Source: UBA8517 sp964606975
Lineage (GTDB): Bacteria; Patescibacteriota; Microgenomatia; UBA8517
Length of the DNA stretch: 27,403 nt
Direction of reading: 5' to 3'
NCBI GenBank assembly: GCA_964606975.1
Contig: CAZSGY010000007.1
Location: 1-27,403, forward strand
This document shows positions 14,771 through 23,184 of the stretch, piece by piece. The first letter of the stretch is position 1. Every line of letters begins with the position of its first letter. Below the pieces are notes generated by a model. It was not told where the DNA came from. It saw only the letters and a list, made by a program, of their open reading frames with translations, and ran no database searches. Both the position numbers and the translations under genes were made by a program.

Positions 14771-14799
14771 ATTGTACTAGAAACCAAGGTGATCTTCAA
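14771..14799 (-). promoter_or_regulatory. rplS promoter, TTGAAG - 17 - TACAAT
   Basis: On the minus strand TTGAAG (14794-14799) and TACAAT (14771-14776) are 17 bases apart, and the -10 ends 8 bases before the rplS ATG. The -35 overlaps the stop codon of dnaE. The spacing places initiation at the start codon or one base before it. Confidence 0.6.
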
Positions 14800-17700
14800 G
14801 ACACGTCAGTCTCCAAGATGTCGCTGATTTTTTGAGCCAAGGCTTCATTCCAATTTATCTTGAAAGGCAGCTTAACCTTTTTGCCTCCATCAAACACCAG
14901 GAAAGCCGCCGAATCGCCTAAATTTTCAGTTAAGAGCACTTTAAGCCTGGTAAGTGCATTAACTTCCGCGTCTTTGGGTATATTGATATACACTTCTTTT
15001 TGTTTATCCTCGCCCATACCGTTTAAGGTTTCAATTGAGTCAACGATAATCCCCGGGGTTTCGTCTCTCACATCAACTTTTCCGATAACCATTAGTGGCT
15101 TGCCTTCATTCCAAAAGTCCCGGGTATCTTTAAAAATCTTGGGAAACACCACCACTTCAATTGTGCCCGTACCGTCATCCAGTTTCACAAAGGCCATTTC
15201 TGCGCCCGTTTTCTTAGTGGTAATAACCCTGACACTGACAACAATTGCAGCGACTTTAACTATCCCCAAATGAGCCTCCGAAGTAATAATCTCGTTTATT
15301 TTATGCGTTGATTGGAAAATGAGCGAACCGATAATTTCACCGATCGGTTTAGCACTTAACGAAAATCCGAGCAATTGCCTTTCCAAAGATTCAAGTTCTT
15401 CGCCGGAAAATTCCTCAATATTTGCAATAGTAATGGCACTCGAAGCCTCAGTTTTCTTTAGCTCGCTACCCGCAAATAAACCCTGCTGGTTATCGTCTTC
15501 TTTCGGTCTGACAACTTTGTCACGGATAGCATCCATGGCTGACAGAAGGGCAGCTCTTCCTCCGAATCGCGACATTGCCCCGACTTTGATTAAACTTTCC
15601 AAGACTTTTTTGTTAATTTTCCTGCTATCTACTCTTCCCAAGAAGTCGGCAAAAGATTCAAAGTTGCCTTCCTTCCTTGAGGTTAAAATTGAAGTGATTG
15701 CCGCATCACCCACATTTTTAATAGCAGAAAGTCCGAATCTGACAGCCTTGCCGTCCCGAGACTCCGGATCTTCGGAAATAGTAAAACCAATATCCGATTC
15801 GTTAATGTCAGGGGGCAGAACCTTAATCTTCATACGTCTGCATTCGTTAATAGCCGCAGAAACTTTTTCCTTATCATCCGACTCTGCAGTCAAAAGCGCA
15901 GCCATGTATTCAACAGGAAAATTGGCCTTCATATAGGCTGTTTGATAAGCAATCATTCCGTAGCTGGCCGCATGAGCCTTATTAAAACCGTACGATTGGA
16001 ACGGCTCAAAAAGCTTCCAAAGTTTTTCGGCAAACTCTTCCGTTTGGCCGTTGTCGATAATACCCTTAATAAATTTCTCTTTTTGTGCGGCCATTTCCTC
16101 AGGGATTTTCTTTCCGACAGCTTTTCTGAATTTGTCTGCTTCTTCCCAGGTGTAACCGGCCAAATCCAAAGCGCAGAACAACAAATCATCCTGATAAACA
16201 ATTAGTCCGTAAGACATGTTTAGGAATTTCTCCATTCTTGGATCAAGATATTTAACAAGTCTGGAATTATACTTGCGCTTAATATATTCAGGAATCTGCG
16301 AAATGGGCCCCGGACGGTACAGAGCCACCATGGCCATTAAATCTTCAATTCTATTAGGTTTAAGTTCTACCAAATATTTAGTCATACCCCCGCTGGCCAA
16401 TTGGAATACACCCATCGTTTCACCTCTGGCCAACATCTCGAATGTTTTCTTATCATCCAAAGGAATAGTGTGAAGATCGATTTCTATCCCTAATTTTCTT
16501 TTAACAATATCGACTGCCGCTCCTAAAATGGATAAATTTCTAATTCCCAGAATATCAAATTTTATTAAACCCACTTCCTCACTGGCGTGCATTTCATACT
16601 GGGTGATTATTTTATCGCCCGAAGGCTCGCGTTGTACGGGTGAAAAATCGGTAATTTCTGTAGGGGAGACAACCACACCCGCGGCATGAACGGATACGTG
16701 CCTGGCGTTGCCCTCAATTTGCATTGCCAGATCCAAAACCTTTTTGGTATCCGAATCAGTATCATACAAAGTTCTGAGTTCGGGCACTTCGTTTAATGCT
16801 TTATCTATTGTTATCGGAAAACCCTGTTTCGGAGGAGGAATCATTTTAGCAATCCTATCTCCTATGGAATAGGGGTATCCCAAGACTCTGGCAACGTCTC
16901 TAACTGCTCCGCGGCTGAGCATTCTTCCGAATGTGCATATTTGGGCAACTTTTTCCTTGCCGTATTTCTCGGTAATATAGCCAATAATGTCGCCTCTTCG
17001 GTCGTCAGCAACATCAAAATCTATATCCGGAGGAGAAGGTCTATAGGGGTTCAAAAATCTTTCAAAAGGAAGGTAATATGTAAGCGGGTTAACGGTTGTG
17101 ATACCCAAAACATAGGAAACCAGGCTTCCCGCGGCCGAACCTCTGGTATTGGTAATAATGCCTTGGCTATTAGCCCAGCGAACAATATCTCTGACTATCA
17201 GGAAATACGGCGCATATCCTTTTTTACAAATAATATCAAGCTCATATTCTATTCTTTCTTTGGCTTCTTTGCCCGCATCCGTAACTTTTTCCGGCAAAAG
17301 TTCACGAGCAAGACGTCTTAATTCATCATCCGGCGTTACCCCCTCAGGCAAGCCAAATTTGGGGAAGTACCATTTTCCCAAAGTAATTTCCAGATCGCAC
17401 TTATCGGCCACCTTAACAGTATTTTCAAGAGCGTCGGGGACGTCAGGAAAAAGCTTAGCCATTTCTTCAGGAGTGCGGACATAAAAAGTGGGTGCGTCAA
17501 TATACCTCATTCTTTTGGTGTCGTTCATTGTCTTGCCCGTAGAAACACAAACCAAGGCATCCTGCGCAACCGCATCCTCGGGCTTAATATAATGAACATC
17601 ATTTGTAGCCACTAGAGGTATTCCCAAGTCCCGGCTCAATTTGATTATCCCGGTATTCCACTTCTTTTCTTCATCACTCATCCGGCTTAATTGGGTTTTA

Positions 17701-18272
17701 ATTTCCGGGTTGTCCGCCTTGTCGATCCACTTGTCGTACTCGTGTCTTTGGATTTCCAAATAATAATCGTCCTTGAAAACATCTAAATACCAGGATGCAA
17801 TTTTCTTCGCTTCCTGGTAGCTTTCTGCCAAAATTGCCTGTCCGACTTCTCCCATAGGGCAGGCGCTCGTGCAGATTATCCCCTCCGAGTATTTCTTTAA
17901 AAGTTCCCTGTCCATCCGCGGTTTGTAATAGTAGCCATTTAGATGGGCAATGGAGGAAATCTTCATTAAATTCTGATAACCGGTAAGATTTTTCGCCAAA
18001 AGCAGGACATGATTATTCTTCATCTGACTTCTCGCGGGTTTATCCCTTAAGTCGCCCGGAGTGATATAACCCTCCATACCGATAATTGGCTTAATCTCGG
18101 CCTTTTTTGCTTCTTTATAAAATTCAATCTCTCCGTACATAACTCCATGATCGGTTATGGCAACAGAATTCATACCGTTTTCTTTTACATAGGCAATAAG
18201 TTTTGGAATTCTGCTTAAACCATCCAGAAGTGAATATTCTGTATGTACATGAAGGTGTGCAAATTTTGGCAT
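14796..18272 (-). CDS. dnaE: DNA polymerase III alpha subunit (DnaE)
   Basis: DnaE is the replicative polymerase. I start it at the ATG at 18272 (1158 residues, PKFAHLHVHTEYSLLDGLSR); a 23-residue in-frame extension upstream overlaps the GGDEF gene and is unlike DnaE. Domains: PHP (1 to about 280, with HLHVHT at 6-11 and TDHG), polymerase palm with ITNTRGSAAGSLVSYVLGIT and the catalytic PDIDFD (Asp416, 418, 420), fingers ALYRPGPISQIPEYIKRK and FNKAHAASYGMIAYQTAYMK, tandem HhH, and a C-terminal OB fold (VKVAAIVVSVRVITTKKTG onward). The PHP metal-binding motif looks intact, so intrinsic proofreading is possible. No intein interrupts it. Its ATG shares one base with the GGDEF stop (TAATG), implying coupled translation. 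Confidence 0.97.
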   Translation of the reverse strand: MPKFAHLHVHTEYSLLDGLSRIPKLIAYVKENGMNSVAITDHGVMYGEIEFYKEAKKAEIKPIIGMEGYITPGDLRDKPARSQMKNNHVLLLAKNLTGYQNLMKISSIAHLNGYYYKPRMDRELLKKYSEGIICTSACPMGEVGQAILAESYQEAKKIASWYLDVFKDDYYLEIQRHEYDKWIDKADNPEIKTQLSRMSDEEKKWNTGIIKLSRDLGIPLVATNDVHYIKPEDAVAQDALVCVSTGKTMNDTKRMRYIDAPTFYVRTPEEMAKLFPDVPDALENTVKVADKCDLEITLGKWYFPKFGLPEGVTPDDELRRLARELLPEKVTDAGKEAKERIEYELDIICKKGYAPYFLIVRDIVRWANSQGIITNTRGSAAGSLVSYVLGITTVNPLTYYLPFERFLNPYRPSPPDIDFDVADDRRGDIIGYITEKYGKEKVAQICTFGRMLSRGAVRDVARVLGYPYSIGDRIAKMIPPPKQGFPITIDKALNEVPELRTLYDTDSDTKKVLDLAMQIEGNARHVSVHAAGVVVSPTEITDFSPVQREPSGDKIITQYEMHASEEVGLIKFDILGIRNLSILGAAVDIVKRKLGIEIDLHTIPLDDKKTFEMLARGETMGVFQLASGGMTKYLVELKPNRIEDLMAMVALYRPGPISQIPEYIKRKYNSRLVKYLDPRMEKFLNMSYGLIVYQDDLLFCALDLAGYTWEEADKFRKAVGKKIPEEMAAQKEKFIKGIIDNGQTEEFAEKLWKLFEPFQSYGFNKAHAASYGMIAYQTAYMKANFPVEYMAALLTAESDDKEKVSAAINECRRMKIKVLPPDINESDIGFTISEDPESRDGKAVRFGLSAIKNVGDAAITSILTSRKEGNFESFADFLGRVDSRKINKKVLESLIKVGAMSRFGGRAALLSAMDAIRDKVVRPKEDDNQQGLFAGSELKKTEASSAITIANIEEFSGEELESLERQLLGFSLSAKPIGEIIGSLIFQSTHKINEIITSEAHLGIVKVAAIVVSVRVITTKKTGAEMAFVKLDDGTGTIEVVVFPKIFKDTRDFWNEGKPLMVIGKVDVRDETPGIIVDSIETLNGMGEDKQKEVYINIPKDAEVNALTRLKVLLTENLGDSAAFLVFDGGKKVKLPFKINWNEALAQKISDILETDVS

Positions 18273-18883
18273 TATTTTCTGGAATCCATACGATCCTGTA
18301 CCTGCTTTTGAAAATCGTACAAAGAAGAAGTTTTGTCCCAAGACATTACTCCGACAGTTACGGACACGTCGCTCCGGTCAACACCGAAAGGGGTATGATC
18401 TTGTAAATTTTTATTAATACGGAGACTCAATTCATCATCTTTAATTATCTCAACATCCTTTGAGAAAAGCATTATGGCCACAAATTCATCTCCGCCCCAC
18501 CTGGCCAGGATGTCTGAAGCCCTAAAAGACTCCCTCATTGATACTGCGATGGATTTTAAAACTTCATCACCTTTGAGTCTTCCGTATTTAGTGTTAATGT
18601 TTTTAAACTTATCAGCATCCAAAAAAGCTATAGATAAATTTTCTCCCATTCTTCGTGCGTGCGCATGCATTAACCTCAGTTGCTCATCAAAACCTCTACG
18701 GTTATATAAGCCCGTCAGATGGTCTTTGTTTATAAGCTCAGCTTTCTCATAGGTTTCCAAAATTCCTTTTCCCTCTTTTGTGCTGAGTAGGTGCTTTCCT
18801 CCCACTAAAACATTACCAAGATCTTTGTTGGCTTTTTTGGCTCCCACCACCACCTCTTCTTCTCTAAATGTAATATCAGCCAT
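18272..18883 (-). CDS. Cytosolic GGDEF-domain protein, putative diguanylate cyclase
   Basis: GGDEF proteins condense two GTP into the second messenger c-di-GMP. The 203 residues hold a roughly 50-residue N-terminus without an obvious sensor or membrane segment, then DHLTGLYNRRGFDEQL (54-69), metal-binding FLDADKFKNINTKYG (Asp89), the inhibitory-site pattern RASD (121-124) exactly five residues before WGGDEF (129-134). So active-site and feedback motifs are there. Departures: the usual GHxxGD is GRLKGDE (His to Arg at 102), and the usual C-terminal AD.ALY.AK..GRN helix is not recognisable, the protein ending in YDFQKQVQDRMDSRK where dnaE begins. It overlaps gatB by 8 bases and dnaE by 1. It could be an active cyclase, a degenerate c-di-GMP-binding protein, or have another nucleotide role. 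Confidence 0.88.
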   Translation of the reverse strand: MADITFREEEVVVGAKKANKDLGNVLVGGKHLLSTKEGKGILETYEKAELINKDHLTGLYNRRGFDEQLRLMHAHARRMGENLSIAFLDADKFKNINTKYGRLKGDEVLKSIAVSMRESFRASDILARWGGDEFVAIMLFSKDVEIIKDDELSLRINKNLQDHTPFGVDRSDVSVTVGVMSWDKTSSLYDFQKQVQDRMDSRK

Positions 18884-20186
18884 TTTTATGTAATTCTTCT
18901 AAAATTTTAGCACTAATTAATTTGGGATTCCCCTTTCCCGAAAGCTTTTTTTGTACCATTCCCATCAAAAACCCGACAACTTCGCCTTTGCCGTTTTTGT
19001 AATCATCCACTGCCTTTTCCTGTTCAGCTACAACCTCTGCTACCGCCTTATCGGTTACGTTATTATCGGCATACTCAACTTTTGTTAATTCTACTATTTT
19101 TCTGACAAAACCTGCTGCTTCCGGATACTCTTTATCCAGTTTTTTGTTGATCATAAGGTCGGCTATCATTTTTGCGGACAAAGAATACTCTTGTCCAAGT
19201 GCAGCCGCTTTTTCAAAATAGTCGAGTCTTGCAGGCTCGGAAACAAGAATTTCTACATAATCATCCGGGAGTGAATAATCTTTTTTAAGTTTTTCTCTTT
19301 TTTGCATAGGAAGCTCTGGAAGCGAATTGCCAATCTTTTCAATTTCCTCATTAGTTAATCTAATCGGAGGAAGATCTGGCTCGGGAAAATATCTATAATC
19401 TTTGGCTTCCTCTTTGCTTCTTTGAAGATAGGTGGTTTGCTTGATCTCATCGTACCCACGTGTTTGGGATTTGATTATGCCGCCACCTGTAAGTATGTCT
19501 TCCTGCCGTTTTATTTCTGCATTAATCGCCTTCTCCAGGAATTTAAAGGAATTTATATTTTTCAATTCAACTTTATAGTTCGGAAGTTTGCCGTCAGGCG
19601 AAAGCGAAATATTTGCCTCCAATCTCATAGAGCCTTTCTCCATATCGGCGTTGCTGATACCCAAATACCTTGCCACCATCTGAACTTCTTTTAGAAATCT
19701 GACCACCGAGGCGCTGTCATGGAAATCCGGTTCTGTTACCAATTCCATCAGGGGAACCGAGCTTCTGTTAAAATCAATGAGCGAAGACTTCTCTCCGTCA
19801 ACGGTTTGGTGAACAAGTTTTCCCGTATCTTCTTCCAGATGTACTCTGGTAATTCTTTTGTCTTCAAAAGAACCTCCGAGACATAACGGTAAGTCATATT
19901 GGGAGATCTGATAACCTTTGGGTAAATCCGGATAAAAATAATGTTTTCGGTCAAACTTGCTGAAGTTTCCAATTTTCGACCCGAAAGAAAGTCCGAATTT
20001 TATCGTGCTTATGATTGCTTCCTTGTTTGCATAGGGCAAAGCGCCGGGAAGCCCCAAACAGACAGGGCAAACCTGCGAATTGGCTTTCTTCCCAAAATGA
20101 TCCGCCGGACAGGAACAAAACATTTTACTTTCGGTCGAAAGTTCTATGTGTACTTCAAGGCCAATAATTGGTTTATATTGGTTCAT
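18876..20186 (-). CDS. gatB: Aspartyl/glutamyl-tRNA amidotransferase subunit B
   Basis: GatB is the tRNA-binding kinase subunit of GatCAB, which converts Glu-tRNA(Gln) and/or Asp-tRNA(Asn) to the amide form. The start YKPIIGLEVHIELSTESKMFCSC is diagnostic; zinc ligands are Cys24, Cys26, Cys40 and Cys43 (CSC...CPVCLG). The cradle continues with RKHYFYPDLPKGYQISQYDLP, LEEDTGKLVHQ and FNRSSVPLMELVTEPD, and the YqeY-like tail ends GFLMGMVQKKLSGKGNPKLISAKILEEL. At 436 residues it is about 40 shorter than most GatB, the loss being in the helical/tail region around 330-380. It follows the MFS gene by 4 bases and overlaps the GGDEF gene, rather than following gatA directly. Confidence 0.96.
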   Translation of the reverse strand: MNQYKPIIGLEVHIELSTESKMFCSCPADHFGKKANSQVCPVCLGLPGALPYANKEAIISTIKFGLSFGSKIGNFSKFDRKHYFYPDLPKGYQISQYDLPLCLGGSFEDKRITRVHLEEDTGKLVHQTVDGEKSSLIDFNRSSVPLMELVTEPDFHDSASVVRFLKEVQMVARYLGISNADMEKGSMRLEANISLSPDGKLPNYKVELKNINSFKFLEKAINAEIKRQEDILTGGGIIKSQTRGYDEIKQTTYLQRSKEEAKDYRYFPEPDLPPIRLTNEEIEKIGNSLPELPMQKREKLKKDYSLPDDYVEILVSEPARLDYFEKAAALGQEYSLSAKMIADLMINKKLDKEYPEAAGFVRKIVELTKVEYADNNVTDKAVAEVVAEQEKAVDDYKNGKGEVVGFLMGMVQKKLSGKGNPKLISAKILEELHKNG

Positions 20187-20190
20187 ATTT

Positions 20191-21435
20191 TTAGCCTGCT
20201 AAAAAGCGGTTGCCAAATTTTTTGGAAATTGCATAAACCGCAATCACAATTGCCGCCAGAATAAACATCAAAGATTTGATTCCGAACACTTCGACTATAG
20301 ATCCTGAAAATATTACCGGCAAGACCGATACTGCAATAACCAAAAATGAGAAGTTACCGAAAACTCTGCCGCGCAGAGCGTCAGGCGTTGATTCCTGCAA
20401 AAAAGTTTGTGAAGGTACCAAAATACCTACAAATCCAAATCCCACCGCTACGATTAGTATAAAAGAAATAACCACGCGCGCCGTATAACCGAAAAGGGGT
20501 GCAAAAAACGTAAGCAAAAGAATGGCGACGCCCATAGTCAAAAGTGATGCGTCTATTATGGTTTTCTTTCTCACGTTTTTCTTTAAAATCTTGGGAAGTA
20601 CCAATGCCCCCAAAATGGCGCCGATTCCTGCGGGTGCAAGCAAAAATATGCTAGCCGAATTCAATGAAATTCCCAACAAATCTCTTGCCATAACCGGAAA
20701 TTGTACAATGCAGATCTGGACCGTAGTTTGAAAAACGAGAAGTAAAAGTACTGGAGTCAAAACTTTTCTTTCAGTTTTTATAAAGTTATAACCCTCAAAT
20801 ATATGTCTGAAAAAATCAAAAACTGCTTCGTCAAATTTCTTGGAAATTTCCTTTTTCGGTTCAAATTTGGGTAAAAAGAGAGTGCTAATAAAAGCGATAA
20901 AAACAAAGGCCGAACTCAAAAATAAGGTAATTCTAAAACCTAAAAGTGCATTAAACACTCCCGCCAAAGCAAAGCCCAGGACAAGTGCACTTTGTTGGGT
21001 TATCAAAAATAAACTATTACCGTGAACCAATTTTTTCTTATCCAGGACTGTAGGCAATAGTGATGTTTCCGAAGGAAGATAAAACTGGTTTAGAAATGAA
21101 TATATAAAAACAACTTCGTATAAAAGAAAAATGCTGGATTTGAAAGAAAGTGCGTAAATAAAAATGGTTAACGCCTGTAAAAGATTTGTTAAAACTAATA
21201 CTTTTTTCTTATCAACCAAATCAATAATACCTGAGGCAAACGGGCCAATTAATATTGCAGGCAGTGCGTAGGCGACCCACAGAAAAGATGTGGAAATTGC
21301 CGAGCCCGTAACTTCAAATAAACGGATAAGCAGGAGAAAATTCATCATGCTGATCGTCAATTGGGAAAATATTTGCGAAATCCAAATATGGACAAAACTT
21401 TTGTTTTTTAGAACCGATTTATAGTCGCGTAGCAT
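20191..21435 (-). CDS. MFS transporter (MFS_3/EntS-like exporter family)
   Basis: This 414-residue integral membrane protein has about twelve hydrophobic segments in two halves joined by a charged loop (PKFEPKKEISKKFDEAVFDFFRHIFEGYNFIKTERKVL, interrupted here only for description). Typical features are the first-helix block NKSFVHIWISQIFSQLTISMM, the A-motif-like GIIDLVDKKKVL in loop 2-3 and the ESTPDALRGRVFGNFSF block near the C-terminus; the latter two are characteristic of the macrolide/siderophore-exporter branch of MFS. The substrate is unknown. It is inserted between gatA (2-base gap) and gatB (4-base gap), so it is cotranscribed with the amidotransferase subunits. There is no evidence it takes part in tRNA metabolism. 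Confidence 0.9.
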   Translation of the reverse strand: MLRDYKSVLKNKSFVHIWISQIFSQLTISMMNFLLLIRLFEVTGSAISTSFLWVAYALPAILIGPFASGIIDLVDKKKVLVLTNLLQALTIFIYALSFKSSIFLLYEVVFIYSFLNQFYLPSETSLLPTVLDKKKLVHGNSLFLITQQSALVLGFALAGVFNALLGFRITLFLSSAFVFIAFISTLFLPKFEPKKEISKKFDEAVFDFFRHIFEGYNFIKTERKVLTPVLLLLVFQTTVQICIVQFPVMARDLLGISLNSASIFLLAPAGIGAILGALVLPKILKKNVRKKTIIDASLLTMGVAILLLTFFAPLFGYTARVVISFILIVAVGFGFVGILVPSQTFLQESTPDALRGRVFGNFSFLVIAVSVLPVIFSGSIVEVFGIKSLMFILAAIVIAVYAISKKFGNRFLAG

Positions 21436-21437
21436 TT

Positions 21438-22838
21438 TTATAAATTTGGCAGTTCGGGTTTATACCCACTCTCCTTCTCATAAAGTTTTCCCAAGGCAAA
21501 CAAGATGGGTTCCGAAAATCTCGGCCCCAAAAGCTGGAATCCCAAAGGCAACCCGTTTTTATTAAATCCCGCCGGCATGGCTAAACCGGGTAGTCCCGCC
21601 AAGTTTGCCGAGGCCGTAAATATATCAGCCAGGTACATTTTCAAAGGATCACTAGTCCTTTCCCCCAACTTAAACGCGGGGGTCGGAGACACGGGTGCCA
21701 AAATAGCATCAACTTCGGCAAATGCATTTTCAAAGTCCTCTCTTAATTTTGTTCTGACTTTTTGAGCTTTGAGATAATAGGCATCATAATAACCCGCTGA
21801 TAAAACGTAAGTCCCAAGCATTATCCTGCGCTTAGCTTCGTCGGCAAAAGTAGCTCTTAAGTTTCCGAATCTAATTCCGTCATATCTTCCCAAATTTGAA
21901 GAAACTTCCGCCGGCTGGACAATATAGTAAACGGATATCGCATATTTGGTGTGCGGGAGACTTATCGGTACGATTTCTACTCCGGCTTTTTTATAAATTT
22001 TGGAAACTTCCATCACCCTGTCGGCAACTTCACCATCTACCCCCTCGACAAAATATTCTTTGGGTATCCCAAGTTTCATTCTGCTTTTTGGAGCCATATA
22101 CGAAGTATCTTTAAGTGTACTGTCAAAACCGTCTTCTCCTTTTGTGACATTAAAAATAGTTTCTACCTCCGCGACACTTTTACCGAAACTCCCAACCGAA
22201 TCAAGAGATGAAGACATGGCAATTACTCCGTACCTGGAGACTGCACCATACGTGGGTTTTAACCCCACTATTCCGCAGAAATTGGCCGGCTGTCTTATGG
22301 ATCCTCCGGTGTCGGTTCCTGTGGCAACAAGGGAAAGCCCGGCCGCAACTGAAGCTGCTGAGCCGCTGCTTGAACCTCCCGGAACCATTTTCTTATCCCA
22401 AGGGTTTTTCGTCGGACCGAAATCTGAATTTTCTCCGCTGGCACCATGCGCCCAGGCATCACAATTTGTTTTTCCAAGTATGATTGCGCCGGCATTGTCC
22501 ATACGGCTAACCACAGTCGCAGAATAAGGGGGTACAAATGATTCCAAAACTTTCGATGCTGCCGTGGTTTTTACTCCTTTTGTTAAAAATAAGTCTTTAT
22601 GTCCGACAGTCACACCCAAAAGCGGATATTTATCTAAAATGGCAGCGCCCTCCGAAACTAATTTATCTATTTCTTTTGCTTTTTTATAGGCTGCATCATC
22701 GGAGATGGTGACATAGGCATTCAAATCTTTGTATTTTTCGATTCTCCCCAGATACATATCAACTAACTCAACTGCGGAAAAATCCTTCTTCAAAATTCCT
22801 TCCTGCGTTTCTTTAATTGTAAGTGGAATGTTTTTCAT
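21438..22838 (-). CDS. gatA: Aspartyl/glutamyl-tRNA amidotransferase subunit A
   Basis: GatA is the glutaminase subunit of GatCAB and releases ammonia for transfer to the tRNA-bound amino acid. The amidase-signature triad is complete in 466 residues: Lys81 (TVGHKDLFLTKG), cis-Ser156 (PGGSSSGSAASVAAG) and nucleophile Ser180 (GTDTGGSIRQPANFCG), followed by GLKPTYGAVSRYGVIAMSSSLDSVG. The position before the catalytic lysine is GHKD rather than the common AVKD or GIKD. The C-terminus (LAGLPGLAMPAGFNKNGLPLGFQLLGP) is typical. The ATG overlaps the gatC stop by four bases (ATGA). A simple amidase is excluded by the gatC and gatB neighbours. Confidence 0.97.
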   Translation of the reverse strand: MKNIPLTIKETQEGILKKDFSAVELVDMYLGRIEKYKDLNAYVTISDDAAYKKAKEIDKLVSEGAAILDKYPLLGVTVGHKDLFLTKGVKTTAASKVLESFVPPYSATVVSRMDNAGAIILGKTNCDAWAHGASGENSDFGPTKNPWDKKMVPGGSSSGSAASVAAGLSLVATGTDTGGSIRQPANFCGIVGLKPTYGAVSRYGVIAMSSSLDSVGSFGKSVAEVETIFNVTKGEDGFDSTLKDTSYMAPKSRMKLGIPKEYFVEGVDGEVADRVMEVSKIYKKAGVEIVPISLPHTKYAISVYYIVQPAEVSSNLGRYDGIRFGNLRATFADEAKRRIMLGTYVLSAGYYDAYYLKAQKVRTKLREDFENAFAEVDAILAPVSPTPAFKLGERTSDPLKMYLADIFTASANLAGLPGLAMPAGFNKNGLPLGFQLLGPRFSEPILFALGKLYEKESGYKPELPNL

Positions 22839-23140
22839 TTATCCGTTCTTTCACTCAAAATTGCTTTAACTTTAAAATAACCGTTATGAATTTTGTCGCT
22901 TCCGGCAACTGCTTCCTCCTGACTTAAAGAATTTTTTTTCTCATCTTTTCTATAAACATTTTCAAGACCGGTAGTCTGGCTTGTTGCCTCGGTATCGTCA
23001 GTTCTAACCTGATTTAGTTCGCTAAAATAATTAATAACATCAGATAACTGGTGGCTGAATTTTTCAATTTCCTGAGAAGTTAGATCTAGTTTTGCGAGCT
23101 TGGCTACATGCAAAACCTCATCTTTGCTAAGCTTTGCCAT
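22835..23140 (-). CDS. gatC: Aspartyl/glutamyl-tRNA amidotransferase subunit C
   Basis: GatC is the small belt that holds GatA and GatB together. The 101 residues show the family pattern: MAKLSKDEVLHVAKLAKLDLTSQEIEKF, HQLSDVINYFSELNQVRTDD, then a weakly conserved arm and a C-terminal GYFKVKAILSE strand that normally reads FVVPKV. It is the first gene of gatCA-MFS-gatB-GGDEF-dnaE. The ATG at 23140 has no Shine-Dalgarno and lies about 11 bases after a good -10, so the leader would be only about 4 bases. Confidence comes from both sequence and position. Confidence 0.93.
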   Translation of the reverse strand: MAKLSKDEVLHVAKLAKLDLTSQEIEKFSHQLSDVINYFSELNQVRTDDTEATSQTTGLENVYRKDEKKNSLSQEEAVAGSDKIHNGYFKVKAILSERTDK

Positions 23141-23151
23141 ATCTGAGTGTA

Positions 23152-23180
23152 ATAATATCGCCTATCAACTCAATTAACAA
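23152..23180 (-). promoter_or_regulatory. Promoter of the gatC-gatA-MFS-gatB-GGDEF-dnaE operon, TTGTTA - 17 - TATTAT
   Basis: On the minus strand TTGTTA (23175-23180) and TATTAT (23152-23157) have a 17-base spacer in the 44-base gap between htpX and gatC. The start site would be about 4 bases before the gatC ATG, a nearly leaderless transcript. Confidence 0.55.
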
Positions 23181-23184
23181 GAAG

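Noticed and set aside
15319..15936. Long antisense open frame (205 codons) opposite dnaE
   Set aside because: It mirrors the codon pattern of the highly conserved dnaE frame and is serine/leucine-rich as expected for a shadow frame; no Shine-Dalgarno.
18273..18341. 23-residue extension of DnaE
   Set aside because: It overlaps the GGDEF gene, and PKFAHLHVHT is the normal DnaE beginning.
22000..22527. Antisense open frame of 175 codons opposite gatA
   Set aside because: It covers the conserved amidase signature region, whose constraint explains the lack of stops.
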